Below, piece by piece: positions 26,395-35,574 of a stretch of 64,000 nucleotides of DNA. Origin of the DNA: Betaproteobacteria bacterium (GTDB taxonomy: Bacteria > Pseudomonadota > Gammaproteobacteria > Burkholderiales > Usitatibacteraceae). How positions within the stretch are numbered: the first letter of the stretch is position 1; the number at the start of each line of letters is the position of its first letter. A model generated the notes under the pieces. The model searched no databases and was not told the origin of the DNA. It was given only the letters and a program-made list of their open reading frames with translations. Location: contig JADKJR010000019.1 in NCBI GenBank assembly GCA_016720925.1, positions 1-64,000 of the forward strand, written 5' to 3'. The translations under genes and the position numbers were made by a program.

Positions 26395-26952
26395 CTATCC
26401 AGCTTGATCGTATGCTTGCTTTAGCCAGGACTTCACTTCCAGATCAAATTCTCCGATCGCACCAATGCGTACGCGGTGGCTGACCATGCCATTCCATGTC
26501 CCCGAGGCTTCCAGTTTGCCGGTCGGCGCCACACCTTTCAGATTGATGCCAATATCCACACGCGTCGCGGTCGACGGCTGCACCAGCGCGAATTGTTTGG
26601 CGCGACGCAGACTAACGCAAGTTTTTTTGGGCGCGAACTCAATGTCCCGTCCAAATGTCGTCACCGTTTTTGCAATCGCGTCGTAGATTGGCCGTAACGC
26701 GGCTTTTGGTCCCGCAAACAGCGCATCAACGGGGTCTTCTTCCGATACGGCATCGGGCTTGCGCGCTTCGTGCGCGATCATGTTCGCGTAACCATGGCTC
26801 ATTGGTCCCTCGAGCTTAAGATACGCGACGATGTCGGCATGCCGATCGGTGCCGAGCTTGCGCGCGACATTGATCCACGCCGCAAAAGTCTTGCCGGTTC
26901 TTGCTTCGAGATTTTCACGCATCCTTGTATTGGCATCATCCAACGTACTCAT
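26395..26952 (-). CDS. DUF4287 / DUF5655 domain protein of unknown function
   Basis: 185 residues. The N-terminal 65 or so residues (TGKTFAAWINVARK and GYANMIAHEARKPD) match the DUF4287 pattern; the C-terminal 110 (YDAIAKTVTTFGRDIEFAPKK, then RRAKQFALVQPST) match the DUF5655 pattern, often called a predicted transport protein. No membrane segments or known catalytic motifs. The ATG at 26952 has GGGAG six bases upstream; 26976 lacks one. It is cytoplasmic, convergent with the binding-protein gene, and lies after fadD and its terminator. Confidence 0.75.
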   Translation of the reverse strand: MSTLDDANTRMRENLEARTGKTFAAWINVARKLGTDRHADIVAYLKLEGPMSHGYANMIAHEARKPDAVSEEDPVDALFAGPKAALRPIYDAIAKTVTTFGRDIEFAPKKTCVSLRRAKQFALVQPSTATRVDIGINLKGVAPTGKLEASGTWNGMVSHRVRIGAIGEFDLEVKSWLKQAYDQAG

Positions 26953-26987
26953 GTATGTCTCCCGGCGATCGTGCAATCAACAACAGC

Positions 26988-27022
26988 AAAAAAAACCCGC
27001 CCCAACCAAAGTCGGAGGCGGG
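26988..27022 (-). terminator. Terminator of the acyl-CoA ligase gene
   Basis: The arms GGCGGG (27017-27022) and CCCGCC (26996-27001) pair on the minus strand and are followed by eight T. It lies 33 bp beyond the ligase stop codon. Confidence 0.75.
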
Positions 27023-27055
27023 CCGGGCTTTCTCCTCCTCGAAGTATTGAACTGA

Positions 27056-28750
27056 CTACGGCTTGACCGGCAGTTTTTTCACTTCACGCCGCAATACCTT
27101 GCCGACGTTCGTCTTCGGCAGTTCATCCCAGAATTCGATGATACGCGGCAGCTTGTAGCCGGTGAGGTTTGCCTTGCAGTGCACCATCACCTTTTCTTTG
27201 GTAAGCGCCGGATCTTTCTTCACGACAACCACCCTGACCACTTCGCCGGATTTCTCATCAGCAGCCGCGACCGCGCAAACTTCCAGCACGCCCGGACAAG
27301 AGGCAATTACATCTTCAATCTCATTGGGGTAAACGTTGAAACCTGATACCAGGATCATGTCTTTCTTGCGATCGACTATCTTGAAAAAGCCCTGTTCGTC
27401 CATGATGCCGATGTCACCACTCTTGAACGCACCATCCCTGGCCGTCACCTTCGCCGTTTCTTCCGGCCGTTGCCAATAGCCCAGCATTACCTGCGGCCCC
27501 TGTATGCAGATCTCGCCGGATTGACCGACCGGCAGGATGTTTTCATCATCGTCGCGGATGGTCATCACGGTGGACGAAATCGGCAGGCCGATGCAGCCAT
27601 TGTAATTTTCCAACGTCATCGGATTGATGCAGGCTGCCGGAGAAGTCTCGGTCAGGCCGTAAGCCTCGATCAACGCCTTGCCGGTGACCGCCTTCCATTT
27701 CTCGGCGACCGCGCGTTGCACGGCCATGCCGCCGCCCAATGCCAGTTTTAATCCGCTGAAATCAATCTTGTCAAATCCCGGCGCATGCAAAAGCGAATTG
27801 AACAAAGTATTCACGCCCGTCAGGACATTCCAGTGCCGGGTTGAAAGCACCTTAATGAATCCGGCAATATCGCGCGGGTCCGGAATGAGCACGTTCTCGC
27901 ACCCGTGCTTCATGAACACCAGACTCGAGCTCAGCGCAAAGATGTGATAAAGCGGAAGTGGTTGAATGACCACCTCTTTCCCATCCACCAACCGGCCACC
28001 GGTCCAGCTACCGACCTGTTCCATATTGGCGACCAGATTGCGGTGCGTAAGCATCGCCCCTTTTGAGACGCCGGTCGTACCGCCCGTGTATTGCAGAAAA
28101 GCGAGGTCCGTATTCACCATTGGGGGGGCTTTGAATGGCGCTGAACGGCCCGCCGCAAGTGCTGCTTTCAACGTAATCGAACCCGGCAGGTTCCATGCCG
28201 GTACCGCCTTCTTCTTGTACTTCACAACGTAGTTGACCACCATTGCTTTGGGGAACCCCAGCAGATCACCTGCCTGTGTCGTGATGACTTGTGCTATGCC
28301 CGTTTTGGCGACGATTTGCTCAAGTGTGTGCGCAACATTCTCGACGATGAGGATCGCTTTCGCGCCAGAATCGGTAAGCTGGTGCTCCAATTCTCGCGGG
28401 GTATAAAGCGGGTTGCAATTCACCACGGTGAGCCCGGCGCGCAAAATGCCAAACACTGCCACCGGATATTGCAGAATATTCGGCATCATCACCGCGACCC
28501 GGTCACCCTTCGCGAGCTTCAGCGTTCCCTGGAGGTAGCCGGCAAACGCCAACGCCAATTCATCAAGCTCCGCGTATGTGAGTGTTTTTCCCAGGCATGT
28601 AAACCCCGGCAGGTTCCGATATTTGCGGCACGCCTCATTGAAGACGTCGTTTATCGACCCGTAGCTATCCGGGTTGATGTCGGCCGGTACGCCTGCGGGA
28701 TAGGATTTCAGCCAGATGCGTTCAACGGCGGAATCGACGATTGCGTTCAA
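27056..28750 (-). CDS. fadD: Long-chain fatty acid-CoA ligase
   Basis: 564 residues of the adenylate-forming family. P-loop-like motif YTGGTTGVSKGA (about 215-226), A5 motif AYGLTETSP, and the hinge/A8 motif ending SGFNVYPNEIED, with the catalytic C-terminal Lys in TNVGKVLRRE. It activates fatty acids with ATP and CoA for beta-oxidation or lipid synthesis. The start is TTG at 28750 behind GGAGAAAG. It is divergent from a phasin gene and near acyl-CoA-binding and wax-synthase genes, so supplying acyl-CoA for storage lipid is plausible. FadD is the closest named family; chain length is not predictable. Confidence 0.92.
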   Translation of the reverse strand: MNAIVDSAVERIWLKSYPAGVPADINPDSYGSINDVFNEACRKYRNLPGFTCLGKTLTYAELDELALAFAGYLQGTLKLAKGDRVAVMMPNILQYPVAVFGILRAGLTVVNCNPLYTPRELEHQLTDSGAKAILIVENVAHTLEQIVAKTGIAQVITTQAGDLLGFPKAMVVNYVVKYKKKAVPAWNLPGSITLKAALAAGRSAPFKAPPMVNTDLAFLQYTGGTTGVSKGAMLTHRNLVANMEQVGSWTGGRLVDGKEVVIQPLPLYHIFALSSSLVFMKHGCENVLIPDPRDIAGFIKVLSTRHWNVLTGVNTLFNSLLHAPGFDKIDFSGLKLALGGGMAVQRAVAEKWKAVTGKALIEAYGLTETSPAACINPMTLENYNGCIGLPISSTVMTIRDDDENILPVGQSGEICIQGPQVMLGYWQRPEETAKVTARDGAFKSGDIGIMDEQGFFKIVDRKKDMILVSGFNVYPNEIEDVIASCPGVLEVCAVAAADEKSGEVVRVVVVKKDPALTKEKVMVHCKANLTGYKLPRIIEFWDELPKTNVGKVLRREVKKLPVKP

Positions 28751-29047
28751 TACTTTCTCCTCAGGATTCAGCGCGTGAGTGCGAGCACTGTTGTTCTGCT
28801 TTCACCAATCTTAACGTACTGGCTCTAAAAGCTACAAACTGGTCGGTTAGTTAAATAGGTACGCTGAGCGGGAGAATCGCAACGTCGCGACCGTGCCGCT
28901 TCTAGTATGTTTACTCTAAAAGTTGCTCATATCATTTATCTCATATTCATGCAGGCACGGTAGGCTCAAAAGTAGATTTCACTTTGGGATCTAAAGCCTT
29001 AGCCACAGTTTCATACCAGCAAACCAATTCCGAAGGAGCTATTCATC

Positions 29048-29611
29048 ATGGCAACAAAATTCAAGAAAACCACACGTTCCGCCAAGTCCGGCAACCCGGT
29101 TGGCGACCTTGCCGGTAAGCTCAGTGCGATGGCTTCCAATTTCGGCGATCAACCTTCCGCCAAACAAGTTTTGGATTCGGCCCAGCAAATCTGGCTCGCA
29201 GGACTAGGGGCTTTTTCCAAAGCGCAAGACGAAGGAAAGAAAGTTTTCGATACCTTGGTGAAGCAAGGTGAGCAGATCGAACAACGCACCCGCACGGTCG
29301 CGGAAGCCACCATAGAAACCGCAAGAGACCAGGCCAGCAAGACGCTGCAAATGGCCACCGGCAAGTTCGACAAGCTTGAACAGGTTTTTGAAAATCGTGT
29401 TCACAGCTCACTGAACCGCCTCGGTGTGCTGACCAGCAAAGATGTGGAAGCCCTGTCCAAACAGGTTGGCGAACTGTCTGAAGCGGTTCGTGCCCTGCTC
29501 GCGCAGGAAAAGCGTGGCGCCGCGCGTCCCGCTGCCAAGAAGGCGCCGGTTAAGGCTGCCGTCAAGAAAGTCGTTCGCAAGCCGGTCGCAAGCAAGGCCA
29601 AGCGCAAGTAA
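29048..29611 (+). CDS. Phasin family protein (PhaF/PhaI-like)
   Basis: 187 residues. Residues about 25-150 are the amphipathic helical phasin domain (QIWLAGLGAFSKAQDEGKKV, then FDKLEQVFENRV). The C-terminal 35 residues are Lys/Ala/Pro-rich like histone H1 (AAKKAPVKAAVKK), as in PhaF, which tethers polyhydroxyalkanoate granules to DNA. GAAGGAG precedes the ATG. It has its own strong terminator. A second related protein is at 38283-38852. No PHA synthase is in the window, so granule binding is inferred from family. Confidence 0.88.
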   Translation: MATKFKKTTRSAKSGNPVGDLAGKLSAMASNFGDQPSAKQVLDSAQQIWLAGLGAFSKAQDEGKKVFDTLVKQGEQIEQRTRTVAEATIETARDQASKTLQMATGKFDKLEQVFENRVHSSLNRLGVLTSKDVEALSKQVGELSEAVRALLAQEKRGAARPAAKKAPVKAAVKKVVRKPVASKAKRK

Positions 29612-29684
29612 AGATCAGTTTGGCGTGCTCACCCGTTGAGGTGAGTGCGGAAGTCTCCTCCTCGTCCTGCTATCAGGACGATTC

Positions 29685-29719
29685 GCCCCGAAATCGCAAG
29701 GTTTCGGGGCTATTTTTTT
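29685..29719 (+). terminator. Terminator of the phasin gene
   Basis: A perfect 9-bp stem, GCCCCGAAA (29685-29693) with TTTCGGGGC (29702-29710), is followed by TATTTTTTT. A second hairpin, CGTCCTG-CTAT-CAGGACG (29663-29680), sits just upstream of it. Confidence 0.9.
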
Positions 29720-29769
29720 GTGCATCTCTTGCATGCAGTTGGCAGGTATCGGCGCGGGAAGAAAATAGA

Positions 29770-29837
29770 CAAACCCTAGCACCTGCGCGCCTTTCAGAGC
29801 ATTTTAAGCTGCAACACCGCGCCAGTGCTAGGGTTTG
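29770..29837. repeat. Dispersed intergenic palindromic repeat, copy B
   Basis: The arms CAAACCCTAGCAC and GTGCTAGGGTTTG are perfect 13-bp inverted repeats, and CGCGCCAGTGCT links the right arm to the family. Located between convergent phasin and acyl-CoA-binding protein genes. Confidence 0.7.
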
Positions 29838-29847
29838 ATGTCGCCGT

Positions 29848-30108
29848 TCACTCTTTCATCACCCGATCGACCAGCTTGATATAGGCGGTCATCGCATCGT
29901 CCGCAGACATGCCCTTCAGCTTCGCGCAGGCATCGTACTTGGCGCGCCCGACGAAATCGGTGAAACCGGGCTTGTCGCCAGTGACATCTCCCTCGGTGGC
30001 TTGCTTGAAGTGCGCGTACAGCCGCAATTTCATGTCATTGCCCGGGTCGGACTTTGCCTTGGTGACGTCTTTTGTTGCTTTTTCAAATCGTTTTTTCAGG
30101 TCGGACAT
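29848..30108 (-). CDS. Acyl-CoA-binding protein
   Basis: 86 residues, the size of a single ACBP domain. The four-helix family pattern is recognisable: FEKATKDVTKAKSDPGNDMKL, LYAHFKQATEGDVTGDKPG, and the acyl-CoA-contacting KYDACAKLKGMSADDAMTAYI. Such proteins hold long-chain acyl-CoA in the cytosol. They are universal in eukaryotes and patchy in bacteria. GGAGGAG precedes the ATG. It is divergent from the wax ester synthase gene, which fits a role in feeding acyl-CoA to it. Confidence 0.9.
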   Translation of the reverse strand: MSDLKKRFEKATKDVTKAKSDPGNDMKLRLYAHFKQATEGDVTGDKPGFTDFVGRAKYDACAKLKGMSADDAMTAYIKLVDRVMKE

Positions 30109-30331
30109 TGCGTTTCTCCTCCAGAGACTTGCGTAATAATGGGTTTCAGGGGCTTTCCATCAGGGAAAACAAAGGCTAAAGTAACTGTAACGGAATCGAC
30201 TGTGGCCCGCAATTTACGGGCGATTTTCAATTCGCTGCACGCAGGAGGCACCTTTTCGACGGGACAGCGGAATTTCCAGGCGACGGGCGGCAACAAGTCA
30301 CCCCAATCATAAAAAGCCCACTTGACAAAAC

Positions 30332-31879
30332 ATGGCCACGACCTCACGCATCCCTGGCATTCCCCTGCTCAACCGCGAACGCATGTCTGGCATCGACACC
30401 GCATGGTTGCGCATGGAACACCCGACCAATCTTATGATGATAGTCGGCATCATGGTGTTCAAGGAAAAACTTGATTTCAGGAAGTTGCAGACGACTCTTG
30501 AACAGCGTTTTCTCTCCTACCCCCGCTTTTCACAAAAGGCGGTGCAGGATCCCACTGGCGCGTGGTGGGAAGACGACAAGAAATTCGACATTCAGAATCA
30601 TGTCAAGAAGGCCAAGCTTCCCGGACGCGCAGGCAAAAAGGAATTGCAGGAGTACGTAAGCCAGATGGCGAGCGCGGGTCTCGATTTCACCAAGCCACTG
30701 TGGCAATTTCATTTGATCGAGAACTATCAGGGCGGTTCAGCGCTGCTGACGCGCATTCATCATTGCTACGCCGACGGCATTGCGTTGATCAGCGTCATGC
30801 TGTCGATGACCGCGGATAGCGCGGACGCCAGCCTCACCAAGCCTAAGCCGAAAGAAAAGAACGGCAAAGGAAAGCATGCCGGCGAGGACATGGATTTCTG
30901 GACCAGCGTGACCAAGCCCGTGGCCAGTGTGTGGTCGGGCGCGATGAAGCTCACACGCGGCCTCGTCGAGCAAGGTCTTGAGATCGCGAAGGACCCGTCA
31001 ACCATGCGCGAATTTGCGACCAAGGGCATAGAGCTCGCCGAGGAATTGCGCAAAATCGCGGTGATGGAGCCCGACTCCCCGACGCGCTTCAAGGGGATGC
31101 TCGGCCGCGGCAAGCGTGTGGCATGGTGCGATCCCCTCCCGCTGGGAGAAGTCAAGGTCATTGGCAAAGCCCTGCGCTGCTCGATCAACGATGTGGTGCT
31201 CGCCACCGCAGCAGGCGCCCTGCGCGACTATATGGTGTGCCGAGGTGACAAGACAGAGGGCGTTGAATTGCGGGCAGTGGTTCCTGTCAATTTGCGCCCG
31301 ATCGAAAAGGCCGGTGACCTTGGCAACCAGTTCGGGCTGGTATTCGTGGATTTGCCCATCGGGATTGAAGATCCGCTCCAGCGCATGCTCAAGGTGCGCG
31401 AACGGATGAAGGACTTAAAGGGTTCGTCGCAGCCGATCGTCGCCTTTGTACTGCTTTCCGCAGTGGGCATGGGGCCGAAAATTCTGCAGGACCAGATCAG
31501 CGGACTCATCGGTCGCAATGCGACGGCCGTGATGACCAACGTGCCAGGACCGCAGAAGCCGCTCTTCTTCGCCGGACGCGAAATAGATGAAATCGATTTC
31601 TGGGTGCCGCAGTCTGGCGGCATCGGCATGGGGCTCTCGATTCTCACCTACAATGGCAAAGTCCAGTTCGGCCTGATTACCGACGCCGGGCTGGTTCCCG
31701 ATCCGGAAAACGTCATCAACAAGTTCGGCGAGGAATTTGAAAAACTGGTGATGCAGACCTTGATGGGCCCGTACGGTCCAGAGTACGAAGTGGATCTTGA
31801 AAAGGCGTTCGGGGGCGAACCAGCGTCCGGCGGGGCCGGACAGAAGAAGACACTGAAGCGCCTGCGTAAAAAGCATTAG
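30332..31879 (+). CDS. Wax ester synthase / diacylglycerol acyltransferase (WS/DGAT)
   Basis: 515 residues. The acyltransferase active-site motif HHxxxDG is at 143-149 (HHCYADG). N-terminal PLLNRERMSGIDTAWLRME and the C-terminal NVPGPQKPLFFAG motif are typical of the bacterial WS/DGAT family. It joins acyl-CoA to a fatty alcohol (wax ester) or to diacylglycerol (triacylglycerol) at the inner membrane. It ends in a basic tail. The TIP30-like oxidoreductase gene follows 20 bp later, so the two are probably co-transcribed. Which acceptor it prefers cannot be told from sequence. Confidence 0.93.
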   Translation: MATTSRIPGIPLLNRERMSGIDTAWLRMEHPTNLMMIVGIMVFKEKLDFRKLQTTLEQRFLSYPRFSQKAVQDPTGAWWEDDKKFDIQNHVKKAKLPGRAGKKELQEYVSQMASAGLDFTKPLWQFHLIENYQGGSALLTRIHHCYADGIALISVMLSMTADSADASLTKPKPKEKNGKGKHAGEDMDFWTSVTKPVASVWSGAMKLTRGLVEQGLEIAKDPSTMREFATKGIELAEELRKIAVMEPDSPTRFKGMLGRGKRVAWCDPLPLGEVKVIGKALRCSINDVVLATAAGALRDYMVCRGDKTEGVELRAVVPVNLRPIEKAGDLGNQFGLVFVDLPIGIEDPLQRMLKVRERMKDLKGSSQPIVAFVLLSAVGMGPKILQDQISGLIGRNATAVMTNVPGPQKPLFFAGREIDEIDFWVPQSGGIGMGLSILTYNGKVQFGLITDAGLVPDPENVINKFGEEFEKLVMQTLMGPYGPEYEVDLEKAFGGEPASGGAGQKKTLKRLRKKH

Positions 31880-31898
31880 CCGGGAATCGGCAATTACC

Positions 31899-32561
31899 GT
31901 GAAATCCAAACGCACCGCGTTGCTGGCCGGTGCCACCGGCCTCACCGGTGGCCACCTGCTTTCGCTGCTGCTCGCCGATTCGCGCTACACACTCGTCCAT
32001 GCACTGGTGCGCAAACCCGGCCTGCCTTCACATCCCCGGTTGCAGGAACATGCTTTCGACTACGATCATCCCGCAGCGCTTTCCACTTCCACCATGGACG
32101 ATGTGTTCTGCTGCTTGGGCACCACGATCAAGAAGGCCGGGTCGCAGGCCGCGTTTCGCAAAGTCGATTTCGACTATGTCGTGAACCTGGCGCACCTTGC
32201 CCGGAAGTCAGGCGCGAAGCGTTTCCTGGTGATCAGTTCACTGGGCGCCAATGCGCACTCACCGGTTTTCTACAGCAGTGTAAAAGGCGAAATGGAAAAT
32301 GCCGTGCGGGATATCGGTTTTGAAGAACTGCATATATTCCAGCCGTCGTTGTTGCTCGGCAATCGTCACGAGTCGCGACTGGCGGAACGTGCTGGAATTG
32401 CCGCGTCCGGCATCATTGCGCCATTCATGTTCGGACCGATGCGAAAATACCGTCCTGTTGAAGCGCAAACGGTTGCGGTCGCCATGTTGAAAGCCGCATG
32501 GGCCAATCGCCGCGGCAATCATGTTTATGCGTCCGACCGCATTGTCGAACTGGCGGATTAA
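31899..32561 (+). CDS. NAD(P)-binding oxidoreductase, TIP30/HTATIP2-like
   Basis: 220 residues of an atypical short-chain dehydrogenase. Nucleotide-binding motif GATGLTGG at 11-18, CCLGTTIKKAGS in the middle, and the YxxxK pair in YSSVKGEME; the downstream IFQPSLLLG segment is typical of this family. The role in bacteria is unknown. The start is GTG at 31899. It lies 20 bp after the WS/DGAT gene and is convergent with the epimerase gene. Confidence 0.85.
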   Translation: MKSKRTALLAGATGLTGGHLLSLLLADSRYTLVHALVRKPGLPSHPRLQEHAFDYDHPAALSTSTMDDVFCCLGTTIKKAGSQAAFRKVDFDYVVNLAHLARKSGAKRFLVISSLGANAHSPVFYSSVKGEMENAVRDIGFEELHIFQPSLLLGNRHESRLAERAGIAASGIIAPFMFGPMRKYRPVEAQTVAVAMLKAAWANRRGNHVYASDRIVELAD

Positions 32562-32572
32562 CCACTGGCAAG

Positions 32573-33424
32573 TTAAGCAGGCCCCGTTTCGTCCGGATCG
32601 AAGAGCGATTCAAAGTTGAACTGCGGCCGATAGCCGAGCATGCGCTCCGCCTTGTTGATCACATAGACGCGGTCGATACGCTTCGGTAACGACCAGCTTC
32701 TGTGCGCAAATGCCGCCGTGGACCAGGAATAGTGGCGTGCGATCACTCGATCGGCGGACGCAAATAGTTCTTCGCATTCATTGCGGCGAAAGACCGGCGC
32801 CGCCGAAATATTGAATATTTCAAATCCGCCAATATCGGACTCAAGTGCCAGCAAATGCGCTTTTGCAACATCGCGCGCGTCCACGCCACGGTACAAACGG
32901 TAAATCGCCATCAGTTCATCGGGTTCCGGAAAACATCGCGACATGCGCAGGCTAATGCATGGCAGTCCGGCGAGTGCAGCAGTGCGGCAAATCTGCTCCG
33001 CTGCCAGCTTGGTTTCATCGTAGATATCGCGGGCGACGGGCGAAAGCTCCTCGGTCACCCACACGGCATGATCCGCCGCAACCATGGCCGCGCCATAGAG
33101 GGATGTCGTACTGGTAAAGACGAAGCGGCCCACGCCGTATTTAAGTGCCGCATCGATGAGACATTTGGTGCCGCCAACGTTGGTTTCATGAAACGCAGCC
33201 TCTGGCCGCAAGCCAACATGAGGCGCATGCAATCCGGCTGTATGCACCACCGCATCAACCGTGGAGGTCAATGCGTCGACCAGTTGCCCATCGTTGATGC
33301 TGCCAAGCCGCGTCGTTTGCGGCCCGGCGACGATATCAAGCCCCACTACATCGTGGGTTTTCGCAATGCGCATCGCGATCACCGACCCGACACGCCCTGA
33401 TGATCCAGTCACGAGAACCTTCAT
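32573..33424 (-). CDS. NAD-dependent epimerase/dehydratase family protein
   Basis: 283 residues, extended SDR type. Rossmann motif TGSSGRVGS at 6-14, then HTAGLHAPHVG, and catalytic YxxxK as YDETK. Sugar-nucleotide epimerases and uronate dehydrogenases share this layout; the substrate is not clear. The ATG at 33424 lies 13 bp after the ridA-like stop, so it closes an operon with the dehydratase and RidA genes. The longer frame up to 33457 would overlap RidA. Confidence 0.85.
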   Translation of the reverse strand: MKVLVTGSSGRVGSVIAMRIAKTHDVVGLDIVAGPQTTRLGSINDGQLVDALTSTVDAVVHTAGLHAPHVGLRPEAAFHETNVGGTKCLIDAALKYGVGRFVFTSTTSLYGAAMVAADHAVWVTEELSPVARDIYDETKLAAEQICRTAALAGLPCISLRMSRCFPEPDELMAIYRLYRGVDARDVAKAHLLALESDIGGFEIFNISAAPVFRRNECEELFASADRVIARHYSWSTAAFAHRSWSLPKRIDRVYVINKAERMLGYRPQFNFESLFDPDETGPA

Positions 33425-33437
33425 GACTGATTGTCGC

Positions 33438-33821
33438 CTATTCCGCGACGGCTGCAATCATGTCGATTTCAATCAGAAACCCGTTTCGGAATTTGCCGAC
33501 GGGAACGATCGCGCGCGCCGGTTTGTGATCGCCAAAAAATGCGGCGTACTCGGCATTCACTTGCGCCCAGTAACTGATGTCGGACACATATAGCGTCGCG
33601 CGCAAAACCAGGTCTCGGCGCGAACCCGACGCGTGCAAGATCGCTTCTGCATTCATCAGCGCCTGACGGGTCTGCGCTTCGATGGTTGGCAGCGCGAAAT
33701 CGCCGGGCTTTCCGGGCACGCGGGGCAACTGGCCCGACACGTAAACGATACCATTGTGAATGGCCGCGGGTGAATAGTGCCCTGATGGAGGTGGCGAACC
33801 TTCGCAGGAAACGAGCTTCAT
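33438..33821 (-). CDS. RidA family reactive-imine deaminase
   Basis: 127 residues of the RidA/YjgF fold. GHYSPAAIHNGIVYVSGQLP and the C-terminal ARAIVPVGKF segment, with the conserved Arg that binds the substrate carboxylate, are typical. RidA hydrolyses 2-aminoacrylate and 2-aminocrotonate, the unstable imines released by PLP-dependent dehydratases. The ATG at 33821 overlaps the dehydratase stop as ATGA; an ATG three codons earlier (33830) is also possible. Coupling to a dehydratase gene makes that role very likely. Confidence 0.9.
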   Translation of the reverse strand: MKLVSCEGSPPPSGHYSPAAIHNGIVYVSGQLPRVPGKPGDFALPTIEAQTRQALMNAEAILHASGSRRDLVLRATLYVSDISYWAQVNAEYAAFFGDHKPARAIVPVGKFRNGFLIEIDMIAAVAE

Positions 33822-34768
33822 GATTGCCATGGCAGTTTGTCCAGGTCCACATTGCCGCCGGTAAGAATGATGCCGACGCGTTTGCCCTTCACGTCGAGAT
33901 TGCCTTCGAGTATCGCGCCCAGCGGCGGGCAGCACGACGTCTCGCAAATGATTTTCAGCAATTCCCATGACATGCGCATGGCGCGAATCACATTTTCTTC
34001 GCTTGCTAACGCTATGCCATCGACATTGTGGCGAATGATCTCAAACGTCTTGTCGCCCAGCCCGGTACGCAGGCCGTCGCATATCGTATTCGGCACCGCA
34101 TCGGTTACGCGCACGCCGCTCATGAATGAACGATAGCCGTCATCCGCCCCAGCGGGCTCGCCGCCGAATACGTTGATGCCCGGCTTGACGCCCTTCGACG
34201 CGATCGCGGTTCCCGAGAGCAGCCCGCCTCCGCCCAGCGGCGACATGACGATATCCAGATCAGGTATGTCTTCCAACAGTTCCAGCGCCGCCGTCCCCTG
34301 CCCGTTCATGACGCGATAATCGTTGAACGGGTGAATCAGTTCGAGATTCTGTTCGTCGATGAGTTTCTGCACGGCGGCTTCACGCGCCGCGACGTTCGGC
34401 TCGCAATAAACGATTTTTGCCCCGTACGCCTCGATGGCGAATTTCTTGGGCCGCGGAGCATTGTTCGGCACGACGATGGTCGCCTGAATGCCACGCAGGC
34501 CCGCGGCCCACGCCAGCGCCGCGCCGTGATTGCCCGACGAATGCGTCACCACACCACGGCGGGCGTCATCGTCATTCAGCGACATGACGGCGTTGCATGC
34601 GCCGCGCGCCTTGAACGCGCCGACCTTTTGCAGGTTTTCGCACTTGAAGAAAATTTCCGCGCCGAGTTTCTGGTTGAGGATGCTGCTCTTCAGCACTGGC
34701 GTGCGATGAATATACGGCTTGATGCGCGCGTGAGCGGCGCGGATGGTGTCAATGGTGAGTTCCTGCAA
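33818..34768 (-). CDS. Threonine/serine dehydratase or serine racemase-type PLP enzyme
   Basis: 316 residues, fold type II PLP enzyme. The PLP lysine is in VGAFKARGA, phosphate loop GGGGLLSG, and the substrate loop SSGNHG. No ACT regulatory domain, so it resembles catabolic threonine dehydratase or eukaryote-like serine racemase rather than IlvA. The start is taken as TTG at 34768 because AGAGGA lies six bases upstream and the frame then avoids the TPR gene; no ATG fits. It overlaps ridA by four bases. Threonine to 2-oxobutyrate or serine to pyruvate is the likely reaction. Confidence 0.88.
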   Translation of the reverse strand: MQELTIDTIRAAHARIKPYIHRTPVLKSSILNQKLGAEIFFKCENLQKVGAFKARGACNAVMSLNDDDARRGVVTHSSGNHGAALAWAAGLRGIQATIVVPNNAPRPKKFAIEAYGAKIVYCEPNVAAREAAVQKLIDEQNLELIHPFNDYRVMNGQGTAALELLEDIPDLDIVMSPLGGGGLLSGTAIASKGVKPGINVFGGEPAGADDGYRSFMSGVRVTDAVPNTICDGLRTGLGDKTFEIIRHNVDGIALASEENVIRAMRMSWELLKIICETSCCPPLGAILEGNLDVKGKRVGIILTGGNVDLDKLPWQS

Positions 34769-34796
34769 GTCAATTCCTCTTTTCAAGAAAGTGTTG

Positions 34797-35558
34797 TCAG
34801 TCTTCCAGCTCTTCCCGGGCCATGTCGATGTCCAGCACTTCCATGGCATCGCGGCCTTTCATCTTTACCACTTTTTCGTAGAGTTTGACGGCTTGGTCTT
34901 CTTCCTTGTCACCGAACAGCATCAGCAAGCCGTTGGCGTATTCGATATGCGTGATCGGCGCGGCGGGATTCAGCTTGATGGCCTTTTCAAAATGCTCCAC
35001 CGCCAGTTCCTTGCTTGCACCATACGTGAGGCGACCGACCATTCCGCCAATCTTGTCGATGATTTCGGCATGATAGGCACCCAGCGCCGAGTGCGCTTCG
35101 GCATGCTTGGGGTCGAGTTTCAGCGTCGTTTCCAGCGCGGCTTTTATCTTGCCGCCATAGCCCTCCTTCAACGCTTTCACCACGGAGATGCTCTGACTGT
35201 AACGCCCGGCGGCGTACGCGTACTGGTAGTGCGCATTGGGGTTTTTCGGCTCCGACTTCATCAGCACCGTCGCCATCTTCATGGAATCCTGGTAAAGCGC
35301 GATCTTCGTTGCCTCTTTCTTCTCCAGAAAGTTGGCGTAAATCGACGTTGCCTTGATTTCGACCGTGTGCCCTTTACCTTCCTCGGCGGCCTCGGCAAAA
35401 TTGCCGGCGTGATACTGCCGCCAGGCCTCCTGCAAGCCGGCTTCCTTTGGATACGGCTCGCCGTCACCCTTGTGCAAAGCCTCCCAGTGTTTTTTCAGCG
35501 CATCGCCCGCGTAAGTGATTGACTTCTGGTCGTGTGGAAATTTTCTCCATTTGGCCAT
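34797..35558 (-). CDS. Tetratricopeptide-type repeat protein of unknown function
   Basis: 253 residues, cytoplasmic, without a signal peptide. Starts MAKWRKFPHDQKSITYAGDA behind a strong AGAGGAG. At least three TPR-like helical pairs are visible, for example ALETTLKLDPKHAEAHSALG and EKAIKLNPAAPITHIEYANG. Such repeats mediate protein contacts; no partner is evident. It lies 16 bp after the TetR gene and 28 bp before the dehydratase gene on the same strand, so it may be part of one operon. Confidence 0.8.
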   Translation of the reverse strand: MAKWRKFPHDQKSITYAGDALKKHWEALHKGDGEPYPKEAGLQEAWRQYHAGNFAEAAEEGKGHTVEIKATSIYANFLEKKEATKIALYQDSMKMATVLMKSEPKNPNAHYQYAYAAGRYSQSISVVKALKEGYGGKIKAALETTLKLDPKHAEAHSALGAYHAEIIDKIGGMVGRLTYGASKELAVEHFEKAIKLNPAAPITHIEYANGLLMLFGDKEEDQAVKLYEKVVKMKGRDAMEVLDIDMAREELED

Positions 35559-35574
35559 GTTTTTCTCCTCTTGG

